From: Amoeboaphelidium protococcarum
Taxonomy: Eukaryota > Aphelidiomycota > Aphelidea
DNA length: 64,000 nucleotides
Assembly: GCA_023515745.1 (NCBI GenBank)
Contig: JALECJ010000254.1
Location: 62,001-126,000, forward strand
Reading direction: 5' to 3'
A model generated the notes under the pieces. The model did no database searches. It was not told where the DNA came from and saw nothing but the letters and a program-made list of their open reading frames with translations. This document shows, piece by piece, positions 34,189-46,788 of the stretch. Position 1 is the stretch's first letter; the number at the start of each line of letters is the position of its first letter. A program made the position numbers and the translations under genes.

Positions 34189-36756
34189 ATGACAGCTGAA
34201 GATTAAGATTAGGCTTTGTAATTGAATATTGCAAGAGCTATTTATGCTCAATTTTAATAGAGCATTGCTAATAATAATGAATAAATGGTCATGCAAGTGT
34301 TCAATCTAGTTCTTGATTAACCACCGTAATATATCTTTGGATTAGAACAATAATACTCGGTAGCTTGTCTCAATCTCTTGTCCGATAAGTCGCAATAAGG
34401 AAATGAATTAATTATAGATTATTGTCTTAAACTTCAGAATTAGATTATAGGTATGGAGTAGAAGAGGTACTCTAAAGTCATTTAGTAGAAATTGCAAGTT
34501 TATGCAGTATCCTAGCTCTTGGTGGTTGGTGCAAATACGCGTCTTGCTCTGTAAATTAGAATCGATGGATTGTTGCTATTGTCTAAGTTCCTCAGCAGAT
34601 TAGATGAGTAAGAAGTGATTAAGATTATGCCTGGTATTCTGTCTGCGATGGCAAAGTTGTTAAGCCAGATACACTTGAGTATGAAAAAGATGGCCACTCT
34701 TGTTATCGCTACTATTATAAGTCGTGGTGGAGTATGCATATCTCAAGATGACACGTCGACTGATTAAAAATTATGCCTTGTATTAGACAGAGTTGATTAG
34801 GTGGTGTTGTAAGAGTCTTCCTCTATTGCTTAGTCTATCATTGAATAATTTCTACCTTGTTATGCGGCATTAGTAAATTGTGAGTACACCAGATTTCGCG
34901 TCATCAGTTTGATTGTTCATGCATACACTCATCTAATGTCATCATCATCATCATAATCCTTCAAGTACTTGAATACATCTACCTAAGATAATAATGATGT
35001 CAAGTAGTAGATTATTGATCGCCTATCGTTGAAGCCTTTGAATCGATTGTTGGCGGATATGCTATTGGACTTTAATGGTGTATGTTATTCGGTTGATGAT
35101 GAGAAGAGAGCGATGTACATCAATAAGATTAATGGCCTTTGTAATTTGACAGATACCAACGCAGTTCCGGCGGATATGGTCTTGGATGGTTATCTGTTTT
35201 TGTATACTCCATCTAAGTAGTAGAAAGTTCAAACTGAAGATAACAGTTCGTAAAGAGGCACGTCTTGTATTCAATTTTAGAATTTCAACTCTGCCGACTT
35301 GGAGCAGGCACTTGAATAATTCATTCAGTACGTAGATTTATATTCTTTGGTAATGCCACTGCTGGATAGATTGAATGATTAGTATTGCCAGAATAGAAGT
35401 GCTGTGATGATCACACTATGCGCTGTTGTCCCTCGTCTACCTCTCCATCTAAAGTTGAGATTGCTTGAAGACTTGTCGGGTTTATTAGCATCTTCTACAA
35501 CTGCTAAGAACGACTGTGATGACTAGCTGTATTTTGCATAATTAATTTGCAGAATGTATGATAATTTAGAGAGAGGCGATATCAAGTAAAAGCAAGTAAC
35601 AGCTCGTGTATTGTTATACTCTCTGCAGAATCATCTCACGGATTGTATCAAGTCAATATCTGGCAGCTATTAAAGTGTTGGGGACTTTTAGGATAGCGAT
35701 TAAAGCATTGTCTAACTTCTCAAAGAATTTCGCAATGAGATTATGAACGTTCTAGTTGCGGATCTCAGGCATAGCCAGTCTATTGTTAAATCTTTATCAA
35801 TTATGACTGGTTGGATATAGTTAGTTGGCTCCGAATTCTTGTAGTATTCTTCTATACTTATCACATCAGTCTTGAATCGTCTTAGAACGTCTACTACTGA
35901 GGTTGATGATATATTGGCGTCACTCTCCTTCTTTTAGGAGTGTATAGTACTGATTGTTGATAATCAATGTAAAAGTAATCATGACCGACGTCCTTAATAT
36001 GAAAGATGCGTAGAGGATCAAGTCTCGCGGTTAAGTATCAAGTATCCTTGTGCATCTGCCTCTGTATTGCGTTGGGTCGCAGAGCAAAAGGTACAATCTG
36101 ATGATGGAGATGAATATGATATCACTCAAGATAATGAAAAGCTTTTTACTGCTGATGAAGCAGCTGCTAGGTAAATCGTAGATTCGTTAGTTGATTTCAT
36201 ATGTCACGACTCGTTTGCGGTCAGACTGGCTGCATTAAAGATTTGTAATGTCGGAATAGATATTCTTAATGATCCGGAGAATGTCGCAATGTTGGAGTTA
36301 TGGTGGCCGTATCTTTTGGAGATGTTGGAAGATTAGTAGTCTACTTCCATATAAATTGTGTGTCAATACCTGCAGAGATTCCTCCAAAAGACTGGAAATT
36401 TGTAGATTAAGCGCGTAAAAGATGATGTTATCCCAAAGATTGTGAGTAGGATATGGTGCCTATAAGGCAAGGTGGACGTTCATTCGTAACAATTTGCTGC
36501 TGGTTTGGCGTGTATCAAGTTTATATAATATCTTATCAAGATTAATGCAGTCTCTAAAAGTCAACAAGTCCAACTGGCTGTATTTTGTACAACCTTCTCG
36601 GGCTAGTAGGATAGTTTAAAAGAGAAAGTCTTGAATCTGCAACGCGAGTTAAACCAAGATATATTAGAATACACAACATCAATTAATGCAAAGAGTACAA
36701 CATTTAATAGGGACACTACTCATCAAAACAGAAACCGTTCATCTATCAAGCTGTGA
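34189..36756 (+). CDS. TTI1: TTI1, TEL2-interacting HEAT-repeat protein
   Basis: An 855-residue all-helical HEAT-repeat protein. The TTI1-typical C-terminal pattern is visible: ELWWPYLLEMLEDQQ, IVCQYLQRFLQKTGNLQIKR and DVIPKIVSRIW, matching the family's Trp-Pro…Ala…Gly-Asp-Phe…Lys-Arg…Trp-Pro blocks. TTI1 with TEL2 and TTI2 forms the TTT co-chaperone that matures PIKK kinases such as mTOR and ATM/ATR. It is shorter than human TTI1 (1089). The last 34 bases overlap, in convergent orientation, the end of the meckelin gene. Confidence 0.75.
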
Positions 36757-39722
36757 ATGGACAATGACTTTCTTATTGCGTATCTCCGCATGGATAATAT
36801 TGCTTGGTCCACCAAGAACACTGTAAGTACCGGAAGCCAGACTCCACCATTTGTGTAAATACCACTCGTGGCCAGATATAGTGAGATGTAAATGTAAAAG
36901 TAGAGAACGGTCAATTAAAACTCCATTCCCCTTATAAATGTTGATGCATATTTTACGCCCTCATCGTCCACGGCTATGAATGCATTGTCTTGCCCGAATA
37001 GTGGAATGGTTCCTAACAGGCGATTCCACAGCGTTCTCTTAGCCAATACTCTACTCACACCTTTAATCTTATTCTGCACAAAGTTACACAACAACTTATT
37101 AATGCTCTGATATGGATCTGCTTTTTTGAGTGTTGACGCGTCGGCTTAACGTTCAGCTGCTAATGGTTGCGACTCATCAACTGATGGAATAGTCTTACTT
37201 TCCTCTAACAGTTGACCTCTTGCGGCAGCTAAACGATTCTGATAAACGTCGCTTCTGTTCATTTATAGAGCATTCTTCAGTTGTAGATATGTCTGCTAGA
37301 AAGCACCATTTATAAATACTTCAAACTACTAATAATCTGTGTTACCCAATCCTCTGCGATCCATAACGACACTCTATTCTTTAAGCAGATAATCCTTAAA
37401 CTACTAAAAGTCAACGTCTGCCAATTAGTGAACAGATTTCCCGTGTAGATAGTACCCATGATACGGACAATCCATTATGAAGATGCTAATATTGGCCAGA
37501 GAGCTTGTGTCCATCAAATTGAGGAGAGGATCGGGCGTTAATCGATCCACCACAGCATATTTAATGAACAATTGACACACTTCAATCATGAGCCAAATAA
37601 AACTGATAATTGCAAACATTAATATCGGACTGAAAGGAGAGTACTTGCACGCATCAGTGGATGGCATAAGGCACGCTTTATCTCCCCACCTAGCACCTTG
37701 GTCGAATGCAATCAGTAGCACAAGTGTCAATACCAAGGATGTTTTACGCGTTCCAACTAATCGCACGAGCTCTCTTGCTATAGCCACTCGTCTCCACACA
37801 CTTACAGTATCTCCTTAGTAAGATCTATCCTATGCATCCTGCTTTTATTATTACTTTGCAACTTAATGATGCGATTTTTCCCAATCCATCAGAAATATTG
37901 AACTATTACATTGTAGATGCAGTGTAAACAAAACCGAGACAATCATACATATCAAACCAGTGTATAGAGATGTATAAAATGTATATATGCTGTAAGAATC
38001 AGAGGGAACAATAGAAGATACCTATTAGTACACTTTGAACTCAAGATACCAGTAATAAGTCACCGCAGACATAAAGAAGATTAGAATAGAGCCAAGATAT
38101 TAACATCCTATGGCAATCCAGCCGAATATGACAAATAGAGATGATCCTTCTGAACCAAGAGAATTCTTTCTATTCCAAATCTATATAGCACGAGACCAGT
38201 AGAAGAAGAGCAATATTGAAATTACAATCACCGCTATACCGATCTGATACCAAAAATTAGATGTTGCAGAGCAATAAACTACCCAAAATCGTGCAGACGG
38301 CATGGAAATTTAAGTGCTATCATTCTTTTATAACTATGACACAAGTCTCGCTCCATAGCTGATCTTCAATATAGGCGTGATGATGTTATTATCCTGTGCA
38401 ATAGGTACAATCAATTAAACATCTTGAGCATATCTGACATATTTTAATTAATCGCGTGAATCCAACCCGCTAACGGTATCAAGCAGATAAAATCGTCTTC
38501 CAAACTTTGACTTGTCTATTACTTAATACTAATTAATGGCAAAACTTATATCATACTCAAATTAATCGTCACCGAATTAAACCACCACTTATGAAAGACT
38601 ACCGTCATCAGCGACCAAATATAAATCGTACAACTCCTATGCTTTCGATTCTTAAATGACAGATAAAAGATCCACATTGCTCAGAGTTATAAATGATCGA
38701 CCAGCTATAAGATATTACTCTTAAACGGTAGTATCGCTCACTGTATCCAACATCAACTACTAATGAAGCAATTCACTACCAATAAAATTTCCAAATACAT
38801 CATACTTCAGCAGAATAAACTACAGATTCTGTGGATGAGAATTCCTTTGAAGTTTTCTACCCGTTGCAGAACTTAACAATGACGCAGCATTCGCGACAGA
38901 CAGTTGGTCACTAGATATCCATTGAAGAGGTTACGACGACGATCTGAGACGCGCAATATCAGTATATGACTGACAAGGGACCGAGGAAGAATCATATAAA
39001 GTCAGCGCACAAAGATTGGCCAGTGATTAACATGATTCAGAATTCAATTCAGTCTAACACTAGTATATTGCTTTCAACAGGAGACTACTAATCAGTCGAG
39101 AGGGATGGCTGATCTTAGATAGTTTAACTCCATCATAGACATTAAAAGTAAGCGTATTCATTGTAGATACGTCAAACCTTGTGGATATTTAATCAAAGAA
39201 AGCTTACGGTATACAAGTACCGTTTTGCATTGTCTAATAGAATGGCGGACTGCATTAACAGGTCTTAGAGATATTAGAGTACGCAGCATTGTCATCACCA
39301 CAATAGACGCACGATGATTAATTACCCGAATAATAAGAAGTTGGACATGATATGCATTAGGCAACAGCTAAAGGTATTCCAGCAGCATTCCGGTCCACAA
39401 GCACCTATCCAGATGGACACTAACACGACGCCAATGTGGGACATTATAAGCAAAACTTGAAATCGTTAGAATTTGTTTACCCAGAAGGACATTTCAAACA
39501 TTGAGATGAATTTCCAGAGGATATATACCCAGACTCACATAAACACTTTCCATTCTTAATCACTTGATTAGACCCACAATCGACGCATTAAAAAGATGAC
39601 GGCTAAAATACTTTGTTCTGTGGGCAGAGTATCGAACCAGAGGATATATTGACACTAATCGATGTAACCAAAAGCACACCAAAATGCAAAATCACCAATA
39701 CTGATATATAGATATTATACAT
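36723..39722 (-). CDS. TMEM67: Meckelin (TMEM67/MKS3), ciliary transition-zone membrane protein
   Basis: A 999-residue single-exon protein, nearly the length of human meckelin (995). ATG 39722 starts a signal peptide (MYNIYISVLVILHFGVLLV), followed by Cys-rich repeats (CVDCG…CLCESGY…CLKCPSGQ…CQCPSGQ) to about residue 220. The C-terminal half has several membrane spans. Meckelin landmarks include FLMDWEK (about 610), GDTVSVWRRV, NLMDTSSLANISIFI, and YYLHGKSVHQLAD (about 757). Its presence means the organism builds, or recently built, a cilium with an MKS-type transition zone. Confidence 0.93.
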
Positions 39723-40401
39723 ATCTAATGAAATAGATATCGAATAGACACAATACACTCTGAAGTACTTGCGGGGCCTCTTTTACTAGGATTTCTTTAA
39801 TAAAACCGTGAAGAATGAGATAATTTCGCAAGGATTTGTTTCAGGAATCGTAAATTCAAATGTGGGCGGTTTTGTTCCAAGTAGCTATGAAACAAAGACG
39901 ATTAATCTCGCGTGCATTGATAGAACATTGAGATCCCCTTAGGGTCCTAGTTAAGGACCATTAAATCTCCTAATTAGCTGCTCCATACTTTATACAGAAG
40001 TGTCAACGATAACAAAACGCATTTAAGTCTACATAAACATCACCATTAATATAGTCAATGCACGGTATCTTCATTGATATATGTCGCCGATACAATACTG
40101 AATCATGAATTGATTACTTGCGTAAACAACCAAAAAGATGGAACATGTATGTATGTTATAGATAGCAAATTTTTTCGCTTAGAAAGAAAGGTTATTTACT
40201 GTAGTTAAGACAATTACTGCACAAAAAGTGCTGTCACATATGAGTTCCCCGAATTCACATTGTCACCAATAATTTGATACAAATTGCAAGCCAATCGCTG
40301 GTGAGCCATCACAATGTTTTAACATATTACCACAGTCATACCCTTCATCATTTTTACTCTTTACATTATTGACATTGACACGGCACTTCATTGGAAAAAC
40401 A
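39723..40401. promoter_or_regulatory. Divergent intergenic region (meckelin and 7TM gene)
   Basis: This AT-rich 679-base region is shared by two divergent genes. The meckelin frame stays open upstream to about 40076 with several ATGs, but the signal peptide at 39722 argues for the shorter start. No other gene is recognised. Confidence 0.4.
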
Positions 40402-41274
40402 ATGAGTATCGAGATTTCCTCTGATTTGGTCTGGTATTTGGTGATTTGTATGCTGTTAGCTGGTATCAATGTCTCAATGTACGGGCGCTATCTGATACTG
40501 TCGTACAACTCGTGGACAATCAAATTGTATGAAGGCCTGCTGCTCGTGTTTTTCATGGGAGTCACTACCTAATGTATTGTTACTGGACTAATCCAGGCTT
40601 CCGACTCTGTAAATACCGACAAATTCACGAGCCTCGGTCTGTATTCTGCTTACTAGGCATCATTTAACTTTATTTTGATACCGTATGTATTCACTGTATT
40701 TCTACGCTGTCGTCCGTTTCTTGAGGGAAGAGTGTACAATGTTGTCAGAGCTCTAGTATCGTTAGTGACTATAGCTCTTCCAGTGGGTACCATTATGCAA
40801 GTAGTCACCTCATTCTCTGATGCAGGTTTGACGCCTGGAGTTGACAATGCGGCAGCTCGCAGCGCGTACAACTATATGTTTCCTATGGCGGCAGTGCCAT
40901 TCATTACGACTGAAATTATTTTCATCGTTTTACTGCGACGATATTTGGGTAGCATGACCAAGGTGATTGACAGTCCGTTGATGCCATCTTATCGCATTAT
41001 TGCCAATAACTCTCTAATTCTGGTTTGCGTCTCGTTTTCGGCGACTTTATTCGCAGCCTTTGGCACGGTAATCCCGAATGCGACACTTATCAAGACTCAA
41101 TGGGCGATCTGTTGTGGCTAGTTCACCGTAATGCTAGTCTTCTTACTGCGCATGAAATTGCAACTCTCTTCGATGGACGCTACTCCATACGACACTACCA
41201 ATCCCAGCTTCTTGGCTCCACGAGTCAAAACTACTATCGTTGTAGATAGCAACGATGGACATTCGACCGTTTGA
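40402..41274 (+). CDS. Multi-pass membrane protein, about seven spans, unknown family
   Basis: A 290-residue protein whose hydrophobic segments (about residues 8-27, 42-62, 84-104, 116-138, 163-185, 210-230 and 240-258) suggest seven transmembrane helices. A short polar tail (about 260-290) is rich in Asp, Thr and Ser. The layout resembles a 7TM receptor or RTA1-like protein, but no diagnostic motif was found. It has four reassigned Gln codons. It ends at TGA 41272. Confidence 0.72.
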
Positions 41275-41756
41275 ATTTGAACGCGTGAGGTTGATGAAAC
41301 ATGACTTGAATTGATAAGTTGATGAACTTGGGAAGGAAGTATAATAAGTTGACACTATAAGCTGTCGGTACCTTAAATTTTTTAAGCGTTCTTCGTAAGC
41401 CCGTTACTTTACATTGCATGTGCTGATAAAATTTTAAACCGCTCTCAACTTTACTTTTTAAGACAACTGACAAGCACATCTACTGCTCGATCAAGTATTA
41501 TAAATTGGACGATATAATGAACGACATCCAAACCACAGCATCTTCATCACTATTATACCTCTATGGCTTAAGTTAGTTTCACCGTACCGCGCTCTAAATT
41601 CGCGTTTTGAAGATTTTGCTCTTTCTCTTCTCGCTCTCTTACAACCTCGCCAATCGTTTCTTGTTTGAGTACCTGTGTGTATATACTCTCTTCGTGCGCT
41701 TGTATTGGATTTAGGAGCAGGAACTTTTATTAATATTCTTATTATTGTAGTAAGAT
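41275..41756. promoter_or_regulatory. Upstream region of the PMT gene
   Basis: This 482-base region holds a pyrimidine-rich block (gctctttctcttctcgctctctt near 41617) that resembles those before the trehalase and MCCC2 genes. A minus-strand frame at 41491-41763 is Arg-rich and judged spurious. Confidence 0.4.
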
Positions 41757-43970
41757 ATGCCATTAACTGTTCCCACTTAGAGAAATTCTAGCAAGTCTCC
41801 AACCTCACCGAAGAGGTCGATTGGGGAGAGCGAGAAAGTTAACGCTAGTGGTACCAAGTATGCTATCGCCTCACCTCAGAAGAACGTATATGTTAGTGCA
41901 ACTCTACTATTGCTGACTGTGCTTGCTGTGCTCACCAGGTTTTATAATCTCAATTATCCTGACCAAGTGGTATTTGATGAAGTTCACTTTGGTAAATTTG
42001 CCTCCTACTATCTGCGTGGCACATTCTTTTTCGATGTTCATCCCCCATTGGGAAAGTTAATAGTCGCATTAAGTGGATGGCTGAAGGGATATGACGGAAG
42101 TTATCTTTTCGACAAGATTGGTGATGTGTATGCAGAGTACAATGTTCCCTTTGTATTTATGAGATCGTTCCCCGCCTTTTTTGGAGCTGCCATGGTTCCG
42201 CTGGTATTTAAAATCTTGCAAGAGACTGGTCACTCTTTGCATGCTTCTATGCTCGGTGCTTCGATGGTGTTGTTTGATACTGGACTTACTACTCAATGTA
42301 GATATATTCTGCTAGACTCGTTCATGATCTTCTTTGACATATTCTCCGTCTTTTGTTGGATAAAGTTTTACCAGTAGAGACATCGCCCATTCTGTGCCAA
42401 ATGGTGGCTGTGGATGCTCGTATCAGGTGTGGCTATATCTCTTACGACTTCAGTTAAAATGGTTGGTCTTTTCATTGTTGCGCTGGTCGGTGTGTCCACT
42501 ATTATTGATCTATGGCGTATCATTGACATTAGACGTGGTATTTCTGACTGGGAATGTTTTAAGCATTTCACTGGTAGAGTGATTGGATTCATAGCGGTCC
42601 CATTCGCTGTTTACCTGTTGTGGTTTGCCATTCATTTTTCTTTATTAACAAAGTCTGGCCCTGGTGATACGTTTATGAGTGCAGAGTTTTAGTCCACGCT
42701 GGAGAATAACAGATTTAATCAAGATAGTCGTTCAGTGTATTACAATTCTACTATCACTATTCTTCACTATTAGACTAATGCTTATTTACATTCCCATGCG
42801 CACAACTATCAACTGCGATATGACGATGGAAGAGTGAGTAGTGCCGGATAGTAGGTGACGGGATATCCGCATAATGATACTAATAACGATTGGAGAATAA
42901 TCCCAGAGGATGGAAAGGTCACAGTGGGCAAGAAGTAGCCTCGAATGGTTAGACATGGCGACGTTATCCAGCTCTTACATGTTACGACTGGTAAATATTT
43001 GCTCACTCATGATGTTGCCAGTCCGTTGACTAAAACACATATGGAGGTTACTTGTGTCGATCTGAATGATGCAGCATTTGCTGCCAGAAGACAAGAGACT
43101 CTGTTCAAGTTGGAGTTTATTGAGGCTCATGAACAGGCCAAAAATATGAGTACTATCGATACAAAGTTCAGATTGATTCACGTAAATACTAAAGTTGGAA
43201 TCAACAGTTACAAGTCTAAGCTGCCAGAGTGGGGTTTCGGTTAGTAAGAGGTGAATGGCAATAAGAATTCCAATGAAGATACAACTGCTTGGATAATTGA
43301 TGCCGTGAAAGGACCGTATGATATTGTGGCTAGAAAGGCTATGCAGAACAAAGGGCCATCGTTCTTGAGCAAATTCATTGAGCAGTAGAGCGTTATGCTA
43401 AGAGAGAATTCAGCTCTGGTCAGTTCTCATCCGTTCTAGAGTTTCCCCATCAGTTGGCCGGTACTGTCACGTGGAATATCATACTGGGTGAAGGAACCAG
43501 ATCAGTAGGTGTACTTGATTGGTAATCCTTTCATTTGGTGGTTGGGATCTTTTGGTGTTGCTCTGGTCTCAGCTTTGATTGTAATTGATTTGATTGCTCT
43601 GAGAAGAGGAATTGATGATTTGGATTTCTAGACAAGGAGACGATTGCAGTTCATTGGTGGGTTCTTTGTGCTCGGCTGGGCACTGCACTACTTTCCCTTC
43701 TTCATCATGGGGAGAGTGTTGTTTTTGCATCACTATATGCCTGCTCTGATCTTCTCCTTCATGGCTGTGGCTAATGCGTACGACTTCATTTTCAAGTATA
43801 GTCATGCTAACACGAGAAATATTGTTCTGATTATATTAATTGCAACCTTTGCCTCTGTGTTTGTCTACTTTGCCCCATTCACGTATGGATGGCCATTGAC
43901 ATAGGAAGCCGTCCTGGCTAGAAAGTGGCTGAAGACTTGGGATTTTGCATTCAGTCTCAAGAAGGATTGA
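41757..43970 (+). CDS. Dolichyl-phosphate-mannose protein mannosyltransferase (PMT4/POMT1-like)
   Basis: A 737-residue ER membrane enzyme that transfers mannose from dolichyl-P-mannose to Ser/Thr of secretory proteins (GT39). The first luminal loop carries the catalytic-type Asp-Glu (VVFDEVHFGKF, about residue 71) and FFFDVHPPLGK. MIR repeats lie at about 315-525 (WRIIP…VRHGDVIQLLHVTTGKYL). The C-terminal membrane block includes LGWALHYFPFFIMGRVLFLHHYMP. The frame holds about 15 TAG Gln codons and one TAA. A PMT4-type assignment fits the loop motifs; PMT1/2 types are less likely. Confidence 0.93.
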
Positions 43971-44085
43971 AAATGTTTAATACATGTAAGTGGTATTTAT
44001 TATTCATTTTAATCATTTTAATTGACTCTTGATAATTTCTCTCCTTTATTATACAATGTTCAGATGTACAGTTCTCCATCTTGCA

Positions 44086-46510
44086 TCAAACCTCTAGAGG
44101 ATGCGATTGCTAATCATCCTGACATGATTGTGGTAGCTAATCAACTAATGTTTGTAATTCCTATAGATATTTCTTCTTTGCAGAATATTCCTCCTTTTTC
44201 TACTTTATGGAAGCATTATAAGAATCAATCTGCTCCTTCATACGCCAGTTCTGTTCGTGATTACTAAACACTGCGGGAATCGGACTGGCGACTTGAGATT
44301 ATGATACTCCTTAGTCTTAAGACGATAAGTCATAGAAATTGGGCGAGAATTTAATATTCTGATAAGTTCCAGGTGTAAAATCGTATTGAGCATCAAACAT
44401 CTACTTCCAGAACACGAGTATAGCTGAATGACTTGATACTGGCAGCGGAGGACACTTGAACTTATCCATGGATTACACAACAGGCTGATATACCGGATTA
44501 AGAAACAGTGATCGCCGCTTGTGGTGCAATATAAAGTCCCACAGCTGTATATCATCCGCTTCCGGCTAGTTGGTATGTGGATACCAGAAAGTACTAAACG
44601 GAGTATTACCAGACGCGCTGTCATTGAGCAACAGCAGCATCTCTAAGTTAGACTCAAACTCTGTGGGGAACTGATTCCACATCTAATGAACACAATCTAG
44701 AAATAGAGTAAATACGGCTAATCTGCATCCATCTTGAAGGAGAGATTACTACAAATTACCACTTTGAGATCTCACTTGTTATATTTACTATTATTATCCA
44801 ATACTCAACTTGGATATCGATAAATCATCAAAAGATCCAGGTTGAGGATTAGTCAATATTTAATTTTTGAAAGTGGAAAATGCAGTCGCTGTATCAGAAA
44901 TCATTTAAGCACCAAATGCTTTAGCAGCTTCAGTACCAGACGTGAGAAATCTAGCAGAAGTCTACAGTGATCTACCACCACTACCAGCGACAGGAGATTT
45001 AACATAGAACGGGAATCCTTCCTGGATCCAGTCTTGATCTATTACGGTTAGGAATCCACGCAGAGTTCTATACTAGGGATCCATCATCAGTTTAGCAAGA
45101 GATACTACAATACAAGTTCCGTCTAGGCCATCATCGCAGTGTACCAGGCAAGATGACTGATTATTAGATGCTACAGCGCGACTAACGAAATCTGCCGTCT
45201 TGAGACACCGCTGAACGATCTTGAGCCAACCGCCAACAGCATTTGACCAATCCGATGTAGAGCAGTCAGGATTTAAGACACAATCAGTCAACCTTCTATG
45301 CGCGTCTATTATATTTTGCAGCATTATGATGATTTTGGCTTTGAATTTAATTAATACACAGTTCTTTAACGGTGAGTTCAACAACGCAAAAGAAACGATC
45401 ACATGTGAAATTCTTTGAAAATATAGTGAAAGCTATGTCTGAATTACAATGCTTATTGAATGCAACAAGTAAATATTGACAATGAGTACAATAAGCGAAT
45501 GCTTTCCATTAAACGCGTATTTCAAAGTTATAACAGTATTAACGTTAAACTGCCTAATACTAAAGTCATAAAACGTTCTGACCATTCTACAGTCCATCAA
45601 TGTTTCCATAGTAGAAATTAATGTTGTGATAATTACCATCCGCTTCTGATCCACCTCCATACTTCAATTTAGATTATGAAATACCCTGTTTAGATCTGCA
45701 ATCCACAATGATGGAAAGTTAATCATTTGTATGGCCAGTACTACTATTACTACTGCTAGATCCATCTACATAACGTCTACTCTGTAATAGAACAGACAGA
45801 TAATGTTCATCAGCGACAGAGCGGCGATTCTTCGCACCTGACAATGGCTGACTTGAACGCGACAACACAGCTAATGAGTGCGGATGCGCATAAACTATAT
45901 GAGGCACTTTACCAAGCTACCGAAACTCTGAAGCCTGCTTCAATTGATCATCTTCCACACTGGCAGGCACTATTAATGTAGACGGGAGACATGATGATAC
46001 TTCAAATTGAGAATTGACTAGAGACTCTCGAAACTTTTAAGGATTATTATAATCAGAAGTCATCTGCGAATCTTTCGCGTTGGACATTTTCTACTCGAAA
46101 TTGTTGTGATGAACCTACTTGTATAGGTGCACGTACTACCTACCAATTTCATTTTGCATAGATAGCAAAGCGTTGTACTTGTGATACGCTTCATTCAGAT
46201 CATTGTCAGTCTGGAATTTTAAACAAAATCTCTCCATAGATTTACATCTAATCGCCAGCGTAGACTCTTCCTATCTCAACACCACACTCAAATTGGTATG
46301 AAGAATCTACAATAGGATCATCAATGGAATAAATAGAAGATGATGAAGATTTCAAAGAGAACCAATTACTCTAATCAAAGGCTAAGAACTGTCGCTGAGG
46401 GATATAACTTCCACTGTCGAGTAGAAGGATTCAATAGTTAGCGTTGCCTGATAATACATACAATCATCGTTCCCGCATTAAAGTGTGATTGTATACTTTT
46501 TATTCTCCAT
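44086..46510 (-). CDS. Myotubularin-related protein, catalytically dead (three exons)
   Basis: Exons lie at 46370-46510, 45575-46306 and 44086-45438. The first intron is 63 nt (GTAATT…TTGTAG). The second is 136 nt and less certain (donor gttttatg). The 741-residue product has a PH-GRAM domain (STLAIRCKSMERFCLKF), LSRSSQPLSG…RSVADE, a phosphatase core (DAHRRLTDC; RTLRGFLTVIDQDWI; CVHQMWNQFPTEFE) and a C-terminal Lys/Glu-rich coil. The active site, normally CSDGWDR, reads CDDGLDG (about residue 390). The essential Arg is gone, so it should be a pseudophosphatase, possibly partnering an active myotubularin. Confidence 0.82.
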
Positions 46511-46788
46511 TGCAACTCAATTCAATATGTTAATCGCTGATTGTTATTACTGCAGTCAGTTCCAAGAATGAAAAGGATCGCGCAAGGATTGAACTGTCTG
46601 TCAGTGTGTCTGAACGAGATACGAAATAGGATAAAACAACAATTATAAGCTTAAAACGCGAAAAATGCGATTATGGTGCTGTTGATCCTCTGGCATTATA
46701 TTTTTTGATGGCACACGGATTGACGTCGCGCTCTTATTGCATGGTCGCGTCTCGTCTAAAGTACAGTGCTCTATAATTGACGCCCAAG

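Noticed and set aside
40263-40469. Minus-strand ORF with Cys residues near the 7TM gene start
   Set aside because: It overlaps the clear plus-strand coding start and has no proper ATG; probably chance.
44022-44267. Plus-strand ORF that stays open well past 44267
   Set aside because: The minus strand reads as the C-terminus of the myotubularin, including its typical Lys/Glu coil; the plus frame has no family.
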